Positions 36,354 to 49,416 of a stretch of DNA of 64,000 nt are shown here, in pieces. The stretch's first letter is position 1. Each line of letters opens with the position of its first letter. The stretch spans positions 29,919,544 through 29,983,543 of the forward strand of contig CM035165.1 of NCBI GenBank assembly GCA_020205615.1. Direction: 5' to 3'. The DNA is from Panax quinquefolius (taxonomy: Eukaryota; Streptophyta; Magnoliopsida; Apiales; Araliaceae). Position numbers and translations under genes: made by a program. The notes below the pieces were generated by a model, which was not told the origin of the DNA, searched no databases, and saw nothing but the letters and a program-made list of their open reading frames with translations.

Positions 36354-38872
36354 TGTGATGCCCCCAAAATAGGTATACAACACCCATTCTGAGTCGTCAA
36401 AATACATGGTATAAAACAACTACAACTTTATTAATACAACATAAAAACTGTGAGTTTAAATATAAATATTGCCATCTAGACAATATTCATACCCAAATAA
36501 GTCCTCATTAGAATTATTGATACATTAAAACGAGTACTAAAACGACTTTCTAGAACCTTCATTCCATACCCCGACTAGTACTCGCTACATTCTCGCCTCC
36601 TAAGAAGAAAAATGGAACAAAAAGGAAAAGGGTGAGCTCAACTAGCCCAGTAAAGAATATTATGACTAAGATAATATAGAACAAATTATTGTTAGTCTTC
36701 AACAGGGAAAAATTTGATAAAATACAATAGACAACAAGTTTCAGATCAATATTCGCAGCGTAAATAATAATTCATTAGAAGAGTTAAGTAGAGAATGAAA
36801 TCTACTATCTTCTATATATGAATTTAAAAGTTTATCGTCGATATTTTATCCCTGCAACATCAATCAATATATATCTGAAATCAAATATTCATCTTTGCAC
36901 TACAGGCCAAAGATATTCATCAGTTGGTCATGTTCATCTAAACTCTTGTTCATCTTTGCACTACGGCCAAAGATATTCATCAGAAATCATTCATATTTGC
37001 ACTATAGGCCAAAGATATTCAGTAATATCATCATTTAGGACTGAGGATGATGAAAAATATTTTAAAAGAAACGAATCCATTGAAACAAAATAACAAATAT
37101 TAAGGATTCGTATTTTGGTTTATCCATGTCCAAAAATACCTCATAAATAATCATAGTGGAGTAAAATTCAAGAATGATCAAAACATGGATACAATCAAAG
37201 CTAGTATCCATAATAGATATTTTGGAGGAAAAACAAAAATTTAATTTTTTTTGAATATAATTGCCTATATTGAATAAGAACCCCGACACTAAAAGACAAG
37301 AATTTCACAAGAAAATCTTACCAATATTCCGGCATAATGAAATTGAAAGAAATAATATCATTTTTTTAAAAAAATATCCCTTACCTCGAAAGAATAGTAC
37401 TTCTGGCTGGAATGTTGAATATAGTGCTGAAAGGAACTTGCACCGTATAACAATACTCAAAGTACCAAAATACTCACAAGAAGACGCTCAATATATCGAG
37501 AGAGAAAGAGAGAGAAAACTTTAGTTTCTTGTGTGATTTTCAATTCTAACCTAAGCACCCTATTTATAGAAAAATGCTTAGAACACCAAAGCAGAAAATT
37601 TAATAAAATATTATTATTTATAATAACAATTCCTACGCACACCTTTGAATCTGGATTTAGCAATTGAACACATGCAAATGAGGCCCACAAAATGTAAAAA
37701 ATGTTTTTGTTAATATAAATATTTAAAACTTCCAAAAATCAATTATTTCGGAACTTCGGAATTTCAATAATTCATAACAAATAGCCCTTTTATCCGAAAA
37801 ATTCAAACCTCATGTCTTTTCCATAGGAAATTCCATTATCTACAACTTTGCAGAAGAAAGTTTTTCCAAATTTCAAACAGAAATTGATCGAAATGGGGTC
37901 CACCGACACACAAAATATGTGTTAATTATTTAATGCAACAAAAATACTCTTTCTCCTCATATACTCGTATATCCCACATTCATTGTAAAAATATCATCAT
38001 TATTATACTATAATAATATAATTAAATATTATTTTATCGTAAAAAGATAAAATATCAATTTTCAACAATTGTCACTTTAAAAATTTTTCTCCATTTATAT
38101 CCACATAAAATGAATATTTTTCTCATCATATAAATCAATAATTAATTATTCACAAATAATATTACGTAATCATAATATCGACAACCAGTGCGCTTCCGGA
38201 AAGAGGGGCATTCCAATAAGGATTTCTCATTCTTGGCGCGTAATTTAGGTGACCAAACCTCTCTTACACGTAACTTTCTAGATATTACCAATAATGTTAT
38301 CTAATAATATTATTCAGATAATATGAATTATTGTCTCGATAATGGAAAATATCTTGTGTAGTGACAATTATTGAAACAATAGTAATATAAAATATCAACG
38401 CAACAATTATTGAATCAATAAAATAAAATATTGAATAAGAATTACCGTAACAATTATCGAGTAGTGCCTTCACGTAAGAATCAATAATTGGTGCAATACC
38501 GTGTCTATCTTGTCAACAACAACGCCAGACATCGTGTTTTAACCACCGGTATTCCAACAAGATAATCTGTAATAACTACGCCTGTTATTTATAAACAAAT
38601 TATACTTGTCGCTTTCTTCATCCAATCACTTTCCAGTTATGGGACCCACATTAAGGTCGCTACTGGCAGCATTTAATATTCCCGACAAAGAAGAATATTT
38701 CACGACCAAACGAATATTTCCCACAACAATTAATATTTTATAACCACTTGCTTATTTGAAATATTTAATGATTTTACCCATAACTAACCACATTAATCAA
38801 ATTAACCCTTACTATTTCAAAATAATAAATAAAGGAAATTCAATTTTATTTATAATAAGTTTGGGTCTTACA
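36354..38872 (-). repeat. 3' LTR of element C (about 2.5 kb)
   Basis: Minus strand TGTAAGACCC (38872) to ...GCATCACA (36354). It matches the split 5' LTR over its whole length with scattered small differences; the 5' copy has an extra segment near 45268-45312. It holds three copies of the 'catctttgcactacaggccaaagatattcat' hairpin unit at about 36888-37025. No gene inside. Confidence 0.85.
37561..37568 (-). promoter_or_regulatory. TATA box of element C 3' LTR
   Basis: TATAAATA on the minus strand, then 'gggtgcttaggtt'; conserved at 44935-44942 in the 5' LTR. Confidence 0.6.
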
Positions 38873-39589
38873 ACCTCCTCTCCTTATGAAATTTCGTCCT
38901 CGAAATTGACGTGACGATATTCTGTGTTTCAAAAGATGAGGATACCTCGCTTTCATTTCTGTTTCCAACTCCCAGGTCATTTCTTCAATAGCATGGTTCC
39001 TCCACAAAACTTTGACTTGTGGTATGACCTTTGTGCGTAAGACATGCTCCTTCCTATCCAAAATCTTGACAGGTACCTCTTCATACGTTAAGTCTTCGGC
39101 TATCTCGTTCGGTTCTAACTCAATAACGTGGTTCGGGTCTTTCACATATTTACGTAGCACATATATATGAAAAACATTATGAACACGAGACATACTTGGA
39201 GGTAACGCGAGTCTATAAGCCACATTTCCTGCTCGGTCAAGAATCTGAAATGGACCAATAAATCGTGGATTGAGCTTTCCTCTCTTCCCGAATCTTGTAA
39301 CTCCCTTCCATGGAGCAATACGTAACAATACATGATCCCCAATGTCAAATTTCACGTCCTTTCGATGAAGATCCACATAACTCTTTTGTCGATCCTGTGC
39401 CGTTTGTATACGTTGTCGAATCGTTTGGATCTTCTCTGTAGTCATTCGTACCAACTCTAGTCCCAACAACATTGCTTCTCCCACCTCATCCCAACATACT
39501 GGAGAGCGACACTTCCGTCCATATAATGCTTCAAATGGAGCCACACCTATACTTGCCTGATAACTGTTGTTGTAGGAGAATTCCACCAA
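38846..39589 (-). pseudogene. Integrase C-terminal region plus chromodomain (element C)
   Basis: A 247-codon open frame: FEALYGRKCRSPVCWDEVGE (integrase C-terminal side), the GKLNPRFIGPFQIL GPY/F-like motif, and a C-terminal chromodomain-like segment (VKVLWRNHAIEEMTWELETE). Chromodomains steer integration of chromoviruses toward certain chromatin; this Tekay-type version lacks the usual N-terminal aromatic start. The frame runs through the polypurine tract and nine codons into the 3' LTR. It is separated from the integrase core (39600-40553) by a frameshift. Confidence 0.82.
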
Positions 39590-39599
39590 TGGTAAATAC

Positions 39600-40553
39600 T
39601 TATCCCAACTCCCTTTGAAGTCTAGGACAGAGTCTTAATAGATATTCAAGAGTTTGAATAGTCCTCTCCGATTGTCCGTCCGTTTGAGGATGGTATGCCA
39701 AACTAAATTGTAAATCCGTGTCAATAGCTTTTTCCAAGCTAACCCAAAATCTTGAAGTGAATCTTGGGTCACGATCCGAAACTTTGGATACTGGCATGCC
39801 ATGCAATCTCACAATCTCATTTACATACATATGAGCAAGACGTTCAAGGGAATAAGTCTCCCGTATCGGCAAGAAATGAGCAGACTTGGCTAATCTATCA
39901 ACAATAACCCAAATAACATTTATGCCTTGAGAAATCGTGGGAAGACCCATAACAAAATCCATGGTAATGTGTTCCCACTTCCATTTCGGGATCTCAAGTG
40001 GTTGCAATGGGCCCTTAGGCACTTGATGCTCCGCCTTTACATGTTGACAAGTTAAACAACTCGAGATAAACTTTGCAATCTCTCTCTTCATATTGTTCCA
40101 CCAAAATGTATGTCGAAGATCACGATACATCTTGGTACTTCCAAGATGGATTGGAAATGGTGTATTGTGTGCCTCCATCATGATCTTATACTTCAAATCA
40201 GAATCGTTAGGAACACAAAGTCTGGAGTGGACCCGAAGTATTCCTTCTTCATCGATTCTTGCTTCTGGAATAACACCTTCTTGTACTTTCTTCTTCATAC
40301 GCATCAGCTCCGGGTCTGTGGCTTGAGCAACTTTAACTTTTTCGATTAAAGTTGGTTCTATGCATATACTTGACATCATCACATGGGTCCCTGGAGTCTT
40401 GAATTCTATCTTCAACCTTTGTAAGTCACACAAAATGGGCCTTTGTGTTGACATCATCGCACTCGTTCCTGCATAAGATCTTCTACTTAATGCGTCAGCT
40501 ACCACGTTCGCTTTTCCAGGATGGTATTGAATGGTATGGTCGTAGTCTTTCAA
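39600..40553 (-). pseudogene. RNase H end and integrase core (element C)
   Basis: A 317-codon open frame. It starts in the RNase H-integrase linker ([18 protein letters not shown]) and continues with an HHCC zinc-binding region (HLGSTKMYRDLRH...CLTC) and the DDE catalytic core: D in ITMDFVMGLP, D in SDRDPRFTSRF, E in QSERTIQTLE. All three catalytic residues remain. The Met start is not a true start: this is a piece of the Gag-Pol polyprotein freed by frameshifts on either side. It is the best-preserved retroelement coding piece in the window. Confidence 0.85.
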
Positions 40554-41850
40554 CAGCTCGAGCTAACGTCGTTGCCGCATGTTGAGTTCTTTTTGGGTGA
40601 AGAAATATTTGAGGCTTTTATGGTCTGAATATATCTCCACTTTCTCCCCATATAGATAGTGCCTCCGATCTTTAAGCGCGAAAATGATCACACGCTAACT
40701 CTAGATCATGAGTAGGATAATTCCTCTCATATTCTTTAAGTTGTCGTGAGGCATAGGCTATAACCTTCCCACGCTGCATGAGAACACATCCCTAGCCCTT
40801 TGCTCAAAGCATCGCTTATAGATAACAAATCCATCCGAACCGAGATGGTATGGTCAAAACAGTGCAAATGAGTCTCCTCTTGAGCTCTTGGAAACTCTTC
40901 TCGCATTCCTCGCTCCATACGAATTTTGTATCCTTTCGAGTCAGCTGAGTTAACGGGGTAGCGATTCGAGAAAACCCTTCCACGAATCTCCAATAATAAC
41001 CAGCTAAGCCCAGAAAGCTATGTACTTTGGTCACCGTCTTTGGTTGCTCTCAACTTTGTATTGCTTCAATCTTCGCCGGGTCAATAGATACTCCATGTTT
41101 TGACACCACGTGCCCTAGGAATGCTACTTCCTCAAGCCAGAACTTGCATTTCTTCAACTTGGCATATAACTTGTATTCACGAAGCCTTTGGAATACCAGC
41201 TTCAAATGGTGCTCATGATCTTCATGACTTTTGAAATATATGAGGATGTCATCAATAAAGACAATAACGAACTGATCCAAATATTCTTTGAATACCCGAT
41301 TCATCATATCCATGAAAGCCAGAGAGCATTAGTCAATCCAAAAGACATGACTAAGAATTCATAATGCCCGCATCGAAGTTCAAGGCGCTTTGAATATCCT
41401 CGCCTAATCTTCACCGATGATATCCGTAATCTAAGATCGATCTTTGAAAAGAATTGTGCTCCTTGTAATCGGGTCAAATAGGTCATCAATACGAGGTAGC
41501 GGATACTTATTTTTGATGGTGACATGGTTCAATTCCGATAGTCAATACAAAGTCGCATACTCCCGCTCTTTCTTCTTTACAAATAAAACAGAGCACCCCA
41601 AGGAGATGTACTAGATTTAATAAAACCGATGTCCAATAACTCTCAGAGTTGGACCTTTAACTCCTCGAAGTTCAATAGAGCCATTCGATATGGGGTTTTA
41701 GAAATGGGCTTTGTACCAGGTTCAAGATCAATAAAGAATTCAACTTCACGCTCCGGGTAGTAGATCGAAGTTCTTCAGAAATACGTCGAAAGTCAATAAC
41801 AACAGAATATTATTCAAATATGACGTGTCTTTATTCAAATCCATAACATG
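40554..41850 (-). pseudogene. Reverse transcriptase and RNase H of element C, broken
   Basis: RT pieces lie in several frames: a start near 41760-41650, FFSKIDLRL with the first catalytic Asp and [14 protein letters not shown] (41525-41304), and the [11 protein letters not shown] motif with the Asp pair plus [16 protein letters not shown] (41313-41050). The connection, [20 protein letters not shown], is at 41034-40816. RNase H (about 40850-40570) is fragmented, with 'SDA'-region and 'TDHKSL'-type blocks out of frame. Frameshifts occur every 150-300 bases. Confidence 0.8.
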
Positions 41851-41852
41851 GG

Positions 41853-42428
41853 CTAAGAAAGCTTGACACCCGTTTTTAATAAACGAATAACTTTATGACT
41901 TGATATAATAGTGATTGATTTTAATGGCTTAGTTGCTTGAATTTGCACAACAGGTTGGTTAGGAATATAAAAACTAACAACCTTACGAGAACAATCAATT
42001 TTGGCATGATGAGTAGTTAACCAATCAATCCCTAAAATCACGTCAAATGCAAGTATCTTTAAAGAGATAAGGTCAACAGGTAAGGTGATGGTGCCAACTT
42101 GGATCAAACAAGATTTATAAATAGTGAATGTGATGAAAGTTTCTCCTAACAGAGTCTCCACAGATAAATCAAAGTCTAATTTCTCTGGAGTCAAGTTTAA
42201 ACGTTGAGCACAAGTAGGAGAAATAAATGAATGGGTAGCACCGGTATCTAGTAAGGTATAAACTTCGCATGAATTTATGATTAGCTTACCCGTGATCACC
42301 TCGTTTGGGTTCCTCGCATGTTGACCAGTCACGACAAACGCTCTTCCAGGAACCGCTGACTTTGAATTTTCTCGATAACCTTTTGAGTCACCATCCTCAC
42401 TGGACTTGGTTTCGCTTACATAAGACAA
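41853..42428 (-). pseudogene. Aspartic protease domain of element C
   Basis: A 191-codon frame with the retropepsin active site LLDTGATHSFISP and the family block ILAFDVILGIDWLTTHHAKID. The retroviral-type protease cuts the Gag-Pol polyprotein. The N-terminus continues from the zinc-knuckle frame (42588-42397: YKCGKRGH). The frame is lost at 41853 before RT. It is closely similar to the protease of element B. Confidence 0.82.
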
Positions 42429-42429
42429 T

Positions 42430-43510
42430 CTTGAGCGATATGTCCTTCATTTCCACAATTATAGCATACCTTGAACTATTGTGGGCGGCTTGAATGATAT
42501 GTCCTCTTTTTCCACATTTATAAGATACGACCGGTGGTCGCTTCTCCTCCCATAGAACCGATTCTTTCGCTAGTCTTGACGTCTTCACATTGTCATCGTT
42601 GAATCTCCTCTTTTAAAATCTCCCCCACTCGCTTCTTCTATTCTCACGGCCATGATTACCACCAGAGAGTTGCCGCTCTTGTCTCAGATATTTTTCTTTC
42701 TCCACCGGTTATCGTTGTTCGATGATCATTGTCACCCAGATGATCCTCGGTTGTGGTCCCTCATTGAACGTACTTCGTTATCTCGCTCTAATAATTGAGC
42801 CATGCTTGACAACATCCTGAATAGAGAGAAAATTTATGTGAAATGAGATATCGACGTATGCTCGGGTTTCAAACCTCTCGTAAACATCCGCGCATATCGC
42901 TCCTCATTCTCCACCAAATGAGGTGCAAACTCGATAACTCCGCAAACTTCGCCGCATCGGGACACCGCCATGTTGTTTTGTTCTAGTCTAATAAACTCTA
43001 CCTCTTTCATATACGAACACTTTTAGAAAAGTATTTGTCATTGAATGCTTCAAAATGTCTCCCAAGACATGCCGAAAGGCCATGGGTGGGTACGCTTCAC
43101 GATTCCCACCAAAGAATCGCCTCATTACTGAACATAAAGTAGCGAATGGAACCTTCTTTCCTTCGTGCATCCCAAGACATCGAATATCTTGGTAATTTGT
43201 TTGACCCACGCCTCCGCTTTAATCGGATCCGGCTTTCCCTGCAATTCGTGGTCCCAACTCTTTGAATCGTCACGCGACTAACTGCAGTGTTGCCATTGTT
43301 TCTACCGTATTTTGAACAGAATCTCCTTCGTCGTCTGGTTTTTGCATGAACCGCAAAAAGCTTCTAAACATCTCATCGCTCATCGTCTCTTTCGGTGGTG
43401 TTGTTTACAGAGGAACATTGATGGCTCATTGTATGTTCTCCTCGTTGGTGAGTACATGCGTCTCCACTCTGCCTCATTTACTCCATCATAATAACATTTT
43501 CAGTTGCCAT
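42430..43510 (-). pseudogene. Gag of element C, decayed
   Basis: The likely start is ATG 43510 (MATEN...), 175 bases after the primer site. Gag core traces include KVPFATLCSVM and frame-shifted equivalents of the 'RHMKEVEF' segment near 43000-43020. A CCHC knuckle region lies at about 42450-42540. The frame is more damaged than in elements A, B and E. Confidence 0.7.
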
Positions 43511-43684
43511 TCTTAAATACTGCCATAAAACAAGGGTTAATTAAACAAATTAACAAATCACATAATACCCCTATATTATGACCAACCAACAAATAAGCTT
43601 AGGTAGGACACACTAGCGAAGGATTTACTCGTCTCTCCCCTCCTAGTTCTATTCCTCGATCTCCGCCAGAGATCATATTTCTAA

Positions 43685-43696
43685 GCTCTGATACCA
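43685..43696 (-). other. Primer binding site, tRNA-iMet (element C)
   Basis: gctctgatacca is the exact complement form of TGGTATCAGAGC, two bases inside the LTR end at 43699. Confidence 0.9.
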
Positions 43697-43698
43697 AC

Positions 43699-45747
43699 TG
43701 TGACGCCCCCAAAATAAGTATACAACACCCATTTTGAGTCGTCAAAATACATGGTACAGAAACAACTACAACTTTATTAATACAACATAAAAACTGTGAG
43801 TTTAAATACAAATATTGCCATCTAGATAATATTCATACCCAAATAAGTCCTCATTACAATTATTGATACATTATTTTACAAAAATGGTGAGGACTACTAA
43901 AATGACTTTCTAGAACCTTCATTCTATACCCCGACTAGTACTCGCTACATTCTCGCCTCCTGGGAAGAAAAATGGAACAAAAAGGAAAAAGGTGAGCTCA
44001 ACTAGCCCAGTAAAGAATATTATGACTAAGATAATATAGAACAAATTATCGTTAGTCTTCAACAGGGAAAAATTTGATAAAATACAATAGACAACAAGTT
44101 TCAGATCAATATTCGCAGCGGAAATAATAATTCATTGGAAGAGTTAAGTAGAGAATGAAATCTACTATCTTCTATATATGAATTTAAAAGTTTATCGTCG
44201 ATCTTTTATCCCTGTAACATCAATCAATATATATCTGAAATCAAATATTCATCTTTGCACTACATGTGCCAAAGATATTCATCACTTAATCATGTTCATC
44301 TAAACTCTGCTCATCTTTGCACTACTACCAAAGATATTCATTAGAAATCATTCATCTTTGAACTACAGCCAAAGATATTCAAGAATATCATCATTTAGGA
44401 CCGAGGATGATGAAAATATTTTAAAGAAAACGAATCCAAAGAAACAAAATAACAAATATTAAGGATTCATATTTCGCTTTATCCATGTCCAAAAATACCT
44501 CATAAATAATCATAGTGGAGTAAAATTCAAGAATGATCAAAACATGGATACAATCAAAGCTAGTATCCATAATAGATATTTTGGAGGAAAAACAAAATTT
44601 AATTTTTCTATGAATAGTGTCATAGTATATGTGAATAGTAACCCTGAATAGTAACACACTAAAAGACAAGAATTTCACAAGAAAAATCTTACCAATATTC
44701 CTAAAGATAATGATATTGAAAGAAATAATATCATTTAAAAAAAATAATATCCCTTACCTCGAAAAGAATAAGACTTTCTCGGCCGAATACTATATATAGT
44801 CTCAAGGGAACTTGCACCGTATAACAATAATCAAAGTACCAAAATACTCACAAGAATACGCTCAATATATCGAGAGAGAAAGATAGAGAAAACTTTAGTT
44901 TCTGGTGTGATTTTCAATTCTAACCTAAGCACCCTATTTATAGGAAAATGCTTAGAACACCAAAGCAGAAAATTTAATAAAATATTATTATTTATAATAA
45001 CAATTCCTACGTACACCTTTGAATCTGAATTCAGCAATTTAACACATGCAAATGAGGCCCACAAAATGTAAAAAACGTTTTTGTTAATATAGATATTTAA
45101 AACTTCCAAAAATCAATTATTTCGGAACTTCAGAACTTCAATAATTCATAACAAATAGCTCTTTTATCAGAAAAAATCAAACCTCATGTCTTTTCCATAG
45201 GAAATTCCATTATCTACAACTTTGCAGAAGAAAGTTTTTCCAAATTCCAAACAAAAATTGACTCAAATCCACAAACGGGCGATTTTACAGGCTATAATCA
45301 AATTTCAGTCAAGAAATGGGGTCCACCGACACACAAAATATGTGTTAATCATTTAATGCAACAAAAATACTCTTTCTCCTCATATACTCATATATCCCAC
45401 ATTCATTGTAAAAATATCATCATTATTATACTATAATAATATAATAAAATATTATTTTATCAGAAAAGATAAAATATCGATTTTCAACAATTGTCACTTT
45501 AAAAATTTTCTCCATCTATATCCACATAAAATGAATATTTTCCTCATCATATAAATCAATAATTTATCATTCACAAATAATATTACATAATCATAATATC
45601 GATAACCAGCAAAGCGCTCTCAGAAAGAGGGGGCTTTCCAATAAGGATTTCTCTCATCTACGCCGCAATTAGTGTGACCAAACCTCTCCTTAGACAGTAA
45701 CTTTCTAGACATTGCCAATAATGTTATATAATAATATTATTCGATAA
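43699..45747 (-). repeat. 5' LTR of element C, inner part
   Basis: It matches 36354 to about 38320 of the 3' LTR and holds the three hairpin units (44245-44365) and a TATA box (44935-44942). It is interrupted at 45747 by element D and continues at 54556. Open frames here are chance. Confidence 0.85.
44935..44942 (-). promoter_or_regulatory. TATA box of element C 5' LTR
   Basis: TATAAATA on the minus strand, conserved with the 3' LTR copy. This promoter is now separated from its upstream U3 by the 8.8-kb insertion of element D. Confidence 0.6.
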
Positions 45748-46939
45748 TGTAAGACCCCAATTTTATGAAATAAAAGTATTCAATTTTTCTATTCAAAGAA
45801 ATGGTTAAATTGATAAAAGTTAAAGTTAAGGGTGATATATGAATTTTTTTCAAAATACACAAGTGGTTATAAAATATTCATTGTTGTCGAGAATATTCGT
45901 TTGGTCGTGGAATATTCTTTTCCGCTTTGGAATATTCGCATTTACCTTTTGCCAAGCAGCCATTTTGTGGGCCCCATAATGTAATAAATCGTTTGATGGA
46001 GAAAACAAAAATTTGAGTTTTTATAAATAACGGCGTGTAATCAAGTACTGCTAACAATCGCTGGAATACCCTTAGTAAAGTAAAGTAATACGCGTTGTTG
46101 CAAAGAGTTACACTGTGACATTGCATTATGATTTTTTCAATTATTGATTCTTACGTGAGAAGGCACTACTCAATTGTTACAACGTTAATTATCGCTCAAT
46201 ATTTTATTTTATTGATTCAATAATTGTTTGTGGTTGATATTTTATATATCATTGTTCAATAATTATCATCAAGACAAGATTTTCCATTATCGATCAATAA
46301 TTCATATTATTTGAATAATATTATTAGATAACATTATTGGCAATGTCTAGAAAGTTCTCACAAGGAGAGGTTTGGTCACCTAATCAAGCGTACCAATAAG
46401 GAGAAATTCTTATCGAAAGCCCCTCTTCCCGAAACTACCGGTCATTATAATTGTGATTCTCAGAATATTATTTGTGAATAATTAATTATTGATTTATATG
46501 ATAAGGAAATATTTATTTGATGTGGATATAAATGATGGATTTATTTATGTGGTTATAAATGAAGGAATTAATGTTGAGGTATTTTATCGATTTTTGTCGA
46601 ATGAAGGTATTAAAAATTAAACCAAAGGTTTTTGAGATATATTGCGTGAGTTATAAATTTTGATCCGACCGTTGATCGTTGTAATTTTTGGATATGTTAT
46701 ACATATATAAGTTGAGTATATGTCCACAAATTTTGAACCGTTAAAATGAACGTATGATTTGTTATGAATTTTAAGAGGTAACTCGATTCTTGGAAATTAG
46801 GTTTTGGTGGAAAATTCTAGAATTGAGTGGGCCCCACTTTTGGTTGTTGGGGAAGATGGCTGATTTTTGGTGGTGTAATAGTAATGTGTAAAGCCATCGT
46901 GTAGCGGTGTCAAGTCTGCTTTCGCTGCTAACATTTTCC

Positions 46940-46947
46940 TATAAATA
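46940..46947 (+). promoter_or_regulatory. TATA box of element D 5' LTR
   Basis: TATAAATA followed by gagggctaag; conserved at 51521-51528. Confidence 0.65.
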
Positions 46948-47236
46948 GAGGGCTAAGTTAGAATTGAAAATCACACCGTAATTCATAAGTTTTCTCTTTT
47001 CTCTCTAGATTATTGAGTGTATTTTGTGAGTATTTAGATACTTGGTGAGTTGATATTCATCGCTGCAAGTTTCCTTCAACATTATATCCGATATCCAAAT
47101 GTAAAGTCTTTGCTCTTTTCGAGGTAAGGGATAGTAAGGGATGTTATTTTCTTCTCGATGATATTATTTCTTCAATATCATTATCTCGAAATGTTGATCC
47201 AAGTTTTTATCAAATTTGGAACTTTTTCATGTCGGG

Positions 47237-47340
47237 GTTACTATTCATGAGTTACTATTCATGGGTTACTATTCACGAAGTTACTATTCACGAAGTTACT
47301 ATTCACGAAGTTACTATTCACAAGTACTATTCATGAAGCG
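47237..47340. repeat. 15-base tandem array, 'gttactattcacgaa'
   Basis: Six to seven copies, the first two with 'catg' for 'cacg'. The unit is a multiple of three, so one frame reads SYYSR repeats. Repeated at 51809-51910. Single 'actattcac' units continue to about 47450. Confidence 0.85.
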
Positions 47341-48206
47341 TGAAGATGTTTTTTTTTGTGGAATTTCTATCTTTTGGTGTCTGAGTTACTATTCACGATA
47401 CTTAAGACTATTCACGATACTATTCACTATTCACTTAAGACTTATTCTTATTCACCTAAAATGAAAATTTTCTTTTCGACTAAAATATCTATTCGATACT
47501 AGCTTTGATTGTATCCATGTTTTGATCATTCTTGAATTTTACACCACTATGATTATTTTGAGGTATTTTTGGATGTATAGATTGAGAGTTATGAATTTTA
47601 TGAGAAAAGACTATTTTAAAAGTAATCGCTTATAACTCCTCATGTTAACTCCAAAATTGATGAAATTTTTATTGAGAGTACATCTATATAATATCAGTGT
47701 ACTGTGAATTTCGGAATTTTTGGATAAAAGTACAATTTATGATAAATGTTTAAATATTCTATGGTTTTGGCCATATGAAAAATAGTAAATGAATTTTTAA
47801 AATTTCGAGAAAAATATATGTTCAATATGGGACTATTTTATGCTAAATCCCGTAAAAGAAATATTTTTGAACCGATTTGGTATTTTTCTTGAAAATGTTC
47901 TAGTTATGAGTAAATGAATTAAATATGTTATGTGAAGTAAGAAAATTAGAAAATATGATTTTATGGTTTGAGAATCATATACGAGGTATATGCATTTTTG
48001 ATGAGGGTTTTGGTTATTGGTGATGAAATTTTATGAGTTTGACATTTTATGATGATTAAATGCATTAATTAGTAAAGTGTAAACAATTTAATTAAATTGT
48101 TTATAAGTTTAAGAAATGATTAAAATATTATTATAATATTAATAATATTAGATTATGAGATTTCTAAGTGATTTATAACATTTGGATTAAGGTGTTATAA
48201 ATATGG

Positions 48207-48925
48207 ATATGACTTGTTGATGAATATCTTTACCATTTAGGCAAAAGATGAATTATCAATGAATATCTTTGGCTCAGAATGCAAAGATGACTTTGTTGTT
48301 GAATATCTTTACCAGTAGTGCAAAGATGAATTATTGATGAATATCTTTGGCTTGTAATGCAAAGACGATTTGTTGTTGAATATCTTTAAATTGTAGTGCA
48401 AAGATGAATTATTGATGAATATCTTTGGCTCAGAATGCAAAGACGACTTGTTGTTGAATATCTTTAGCACAGAGTGCAAAGATGAATTATTGATGAATAT
48501 CTTTGGCTCAGAATGCAAAGATGACTTGTTGTTGAATATCTTTAGCAGTAGTGCAAAAGATGAATTATCGATGAATATCTTTGGCTCGTGAATGCAAAGA
48601 TGACTGTTGTTGAATATCTTTACTTTGTAGTGCAAAGATGAATTATTGATGAATATCTTTGGCTTGTAATGCAAAGATGACTTGTTGATGAATATCTTTA
48701 CTTTGAAAGTGCAAAGATGAATTATTGATGAATATCTTTGGCTTGTAATGCAAAGATGACTTGTTGATGAATATCTTTAGCCTGTAGTGCAAAGATGAAT
48801 TATTGATGAATATCTTTGGCTCGTAATGCAAAGATGACCGTCATTGTTGAATATCTTTAGCTTTGTGTGTAAAGATGAACTGTTGATGAATATCTTCAAT
48901 TCGCAGTGCAAAGATGAATTTATTA
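48207..48925. repeat. Hairpin minisatellite in element D 5' LTR
   Basis: About 18 units of roughly 40 bases, alternating in an 80-base dimer: 'gatgaatatctttggctcgtaatgcaaagatgacttgttgttgaatatctttagcctgtagtgcaaag' type. Each unit contains ATCTTTG...CAAAGAT (or ATCTTT...AAAGAT), a 6-7 bp stem with a 9-11 base loop. Long minus-strand frames here reflect the repeat only. Confidence 0.85.
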
Positions 48926-49416
48926 GTATGATTATGAACAGAACCGTGATTCGGTATAACCATGATATTTGATGTTTCTGTAAAGACAGTGATGAAAATT
49001 ATCTTCGTCCCCGGATGAGAAGAGAATTTAGAATCACAATTATGATTATGAAGTTATTCATATAATTGTGGAAAGGAACTGCTGATTGATGTTACAGGAT
49101 AAAATATTGTTGGTGGAATTTTAACGCTGAGAAGACAATAGACTTTATAGTCTATTCGACTCTTCTAATGGATCGCTCATTCACGTGCAACTATGGTTGA
49201 AAAGTTTTATCATCTACCATATGTTCTAAATCTCGATTTATTACCGATGAAGACTATTGATAATTTATTTATCTTTAGTCATAATATTCTTTATCGAGCT
49301 AGTCAGGTGTTCACCCTTTTGTTTCACAATTCCTTTCGTGTAATAAAAGTGTATCCGGGTCGAGCTTGGGATAAAGCAAGTGAATAGAGTGGTGGTCTAT
49401 AGATGTTGAGGGTGAG

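Noticed and set aside
48309..48831. Minus-strand frames with repeated KIFINNSSLH units resembling a repeat protein
   Set aside because: They are the reverse reading of the hairpin minisatellite; the repeat explains the open frame, and no start context or homologue is seen.
48207..48925. CRISPR-like array
   Set aside because: Units are contiguous without unique spacers, lie in a plant LTR, and are duplicated in the partner LTR.
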